This document shows positions 6,866-7,867 of a DNA stretch of 7,867 bases, piece after piece; positions within the stretch are counted from its first letter, which is position 1, and each line of letters begins with the position of its first letter. Under the pieces are notes generated by a model. It saw only the letters and a list, made by a program, of their open reading frames with translations. It did not search any database and was not told where the DNA came from. Position numbers and translations under genes: made by a program. The stretch comes from JAMCRM01 sp041685075 (GTDB taxonomy: Bacteria > Acidobacteriota > Terriglobia > Bryobacterales > Bryobacteraceae), in assembly GCA_041685075.1 (NCBI GenBank), contig JAWLGN010000259.1, forward strand, positions 1 to 7,867, written 5' to 3'.

Positions 6866-7867
6866 CAGAAGAACATTTCTGCTGAATTCCGGGCTGGCCG
6901 CCGCGGTGGCGCGCTCCGCCGCCGGAGCGAACGATCGGATCCGGGTGGGTGTGATCGGCACCGGAGCGCGCGGCAGGTACCTGGCCCCAGTCTTCGCCGC
7001 GAACGCCGATTGCGAAGTCGTCGCCATCTGCGACGTGTTCAAGCCCAACCGCGAGAGAACGGCCGGCTTGCTGCCGGGTAAGCCGGAGCTGTACGTGGAC
7101 TACCGCCGGGTCCTCGAGCGCAAAGACATCGACGCGGTGCTGATCGCCACTCCGGATCACTGGCACGCGCCGATGACCATCGAAGCCTGCCAGGCCGGCA
7201 AGGACGCCTACTGTGAGAAACCGGTCTCCAACAGCATCGACGCTGCCCAGAAGGCCGTCAAGGCCGTGGCCAGATACAATCGCGTCGTCCAGATCGGCCT
7301 TCAGCAGCGCAGCTGGGACCACTTCCAGATGTGCCGCGAATGGGTGCGGGACGGCCGCCTGGGGCAGATCTACCATGCCCAGTTGCACTGGCAGGGCACC
7401 TACACGCTGCCCCCGGAAGCCCCGTGCGACCCGCCCGCGGACCTTGACTGGGAGCTGTTCCAGGGTCCGGCGCCGCGCAAGCCCTATTCGCCCGGCCGCC
7501 AGCGCGGATGGAGGAGCTTTTACGACTATGGCGGGGGCATCATCACCGATCAGGGCGTGCACCTCGCCGATGTCGTTACCTGGTACCTGAACGCCGGCGC
7601 GCCGCGTTCGGTCAGCGCTTCGGCGCAGTGGGTCCGGGTCACGCCGCCAAACCCCGAACAGCCGCCCGACACGTATTCCATCAGCTGGCAGTACGAAAAC
7701 TTCATCATGAGTTTCGCGAACATCATGTGGCCGCTGCCGGACTGCAACAACGAACACGGCGTCTATTTCTACGGGACAACCGGCGCGTTCCACGTATCCA
7801 GGATGAACTACACCCTCCGGCCTCTGCCGTCCCGACAGCCCTCGAACCAGCAGGCGCCGCCCCCGGC
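6858..7867 (+). CDS. Tat-exported Gfo/Idh/MocA-family oxidoreductase, 3' end beyond window
   Basis: An open frame from the ATG at 6858 to the window end (336 codons; no stop reached). These NAD(P)-dependent enzymes oxidise or reduce sugars and polyols. Residues 1-24 form a twin-arginine signal, TNRRTFL then a short hydrophobic stretch, with an A-x-A cleavage site before Asn25, so the protein should be exported folded. The Rossmann fold follows with VGVIGTGARGR (GxGxxG, residues 34-39), an acidic CDV after the second strand, and ATPDHWHAP. The CEKPV motif holds Lys121, the family's usual catalytic lysine, and TDQGVHLADV gives Asp231 and His235 of the substrate-binding half. A GTTGAFHVSR segment near the window end is typical of the C-terminal sheet. 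Its start lies inside the hydrolase gene (8-bp overlap), which implies co-translation and a shared sugar pathway. Substrate unknown. The antisense frame covering it shows no family features. Confidence 0.92.
   Translation, partial: MTNRRTFLLNSGLAAAVARSAAGANDRIRVGVIGTGARGRYLAPVFAANADCEVVAICDVFKPNRERTAGLLPGKPELYVDYRRVLERKDIDAVLIATPDHWHAPMTIEACQAGKDAYCEKPVSNSIDAAQKAVKAVARYNRVVQIGLQQRSWDHFQMCREWVRDGRLGQIYHAQLHWQGTYTLPPEAPCDPPADLDWELFQGPAPRKPYSPGRQRGWRSFYDYGGGIITDQGVHLADVVTWYLNAGAPRSVSASAQWVRVTPPNPEQPPDTYSISWQYENFIMSFANIMWPLPDCNNEHGVYFYGTTGAFHVSRMNYTLRPLPSRQPSNQQAPPP

Noticed and set aside
6825..7793. 322-residue minus-strand frame opposite the oxidoreductase
   Set aside because: The + strand frame has an unambiguous Tat signal, nucleotide-binding loop and EKP motif; the antisense frame has none.

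Overview
This is a GC-rich window (composition judged by eye) with almost all genes on the + strand. Tightly overlapping genes, a secreted multi-domain glycoside hydrolase and a Tat-exported Gfo/Idh/MocA oxidoreductase fit a polysaccharide-degrading soil bacterium of the Acidobacteriota (Bryobacter/Solibacter-like). That placement is an inference from gene content; the window has no rRNA or other marker gene.

Layout. (1) 1-2459 is a cytoplasmic carbohydrate cassette: the 3' end of a GH130-family protein, a GT4 glycosyltransferase and a second GH130-family protein. Each pair overlaps by 4 bp, which suggests one translationally coupled operon. The second GH130 gene has a single-base frameshift near 2261. 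(2) 2460-2880 has no recognisable gene and holds two inverted repeats and a possible insertion-sequence tip. (3) About 2880-3666 on the minus strand is a decayed, 5'-truncated IS1380-family transposase with at least two frameshifts. (4) 3665-6865 is a very large secreted-type glycoside hydrolase that lost its N-terminus where it abuts the transposase remnant. (5) 6858 to the window end is a Gfo/Idh/MocA oxidoreductase with a twin-arginine signal, overlapping the hydrolase gene by 8 bp and running off the window.

How the genes may work together. In the left block, GT4 could build a small glycoside or oligosaccharide and the GH130 proteins could process it, probably mannose-based since most characterised GH130 enzymes act on beta-mannosides. 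The intact-looking catalytic half of the second GH130 has a phosphorylase-type residue set; the first lacks most of it and may be a hydrolase or have another role. In the right block, a periplasmic or secreted hydrolase would release sugars and a periplasmic oxidoreductase would modify them. The two blocks meet at a scar where a transposon lost its front half and the hydrolase lost its start, so they may not be ancestral neighbours.

No tRNA, rRNA, CRISPR array, riboswitch or confident promoter was seen. I found no clearly new system. The most interesting items are the GH130-GT4-GH130 cassette with divergent active-site residues, the unusual hydrolase architecture, and the transposon-associated junction.
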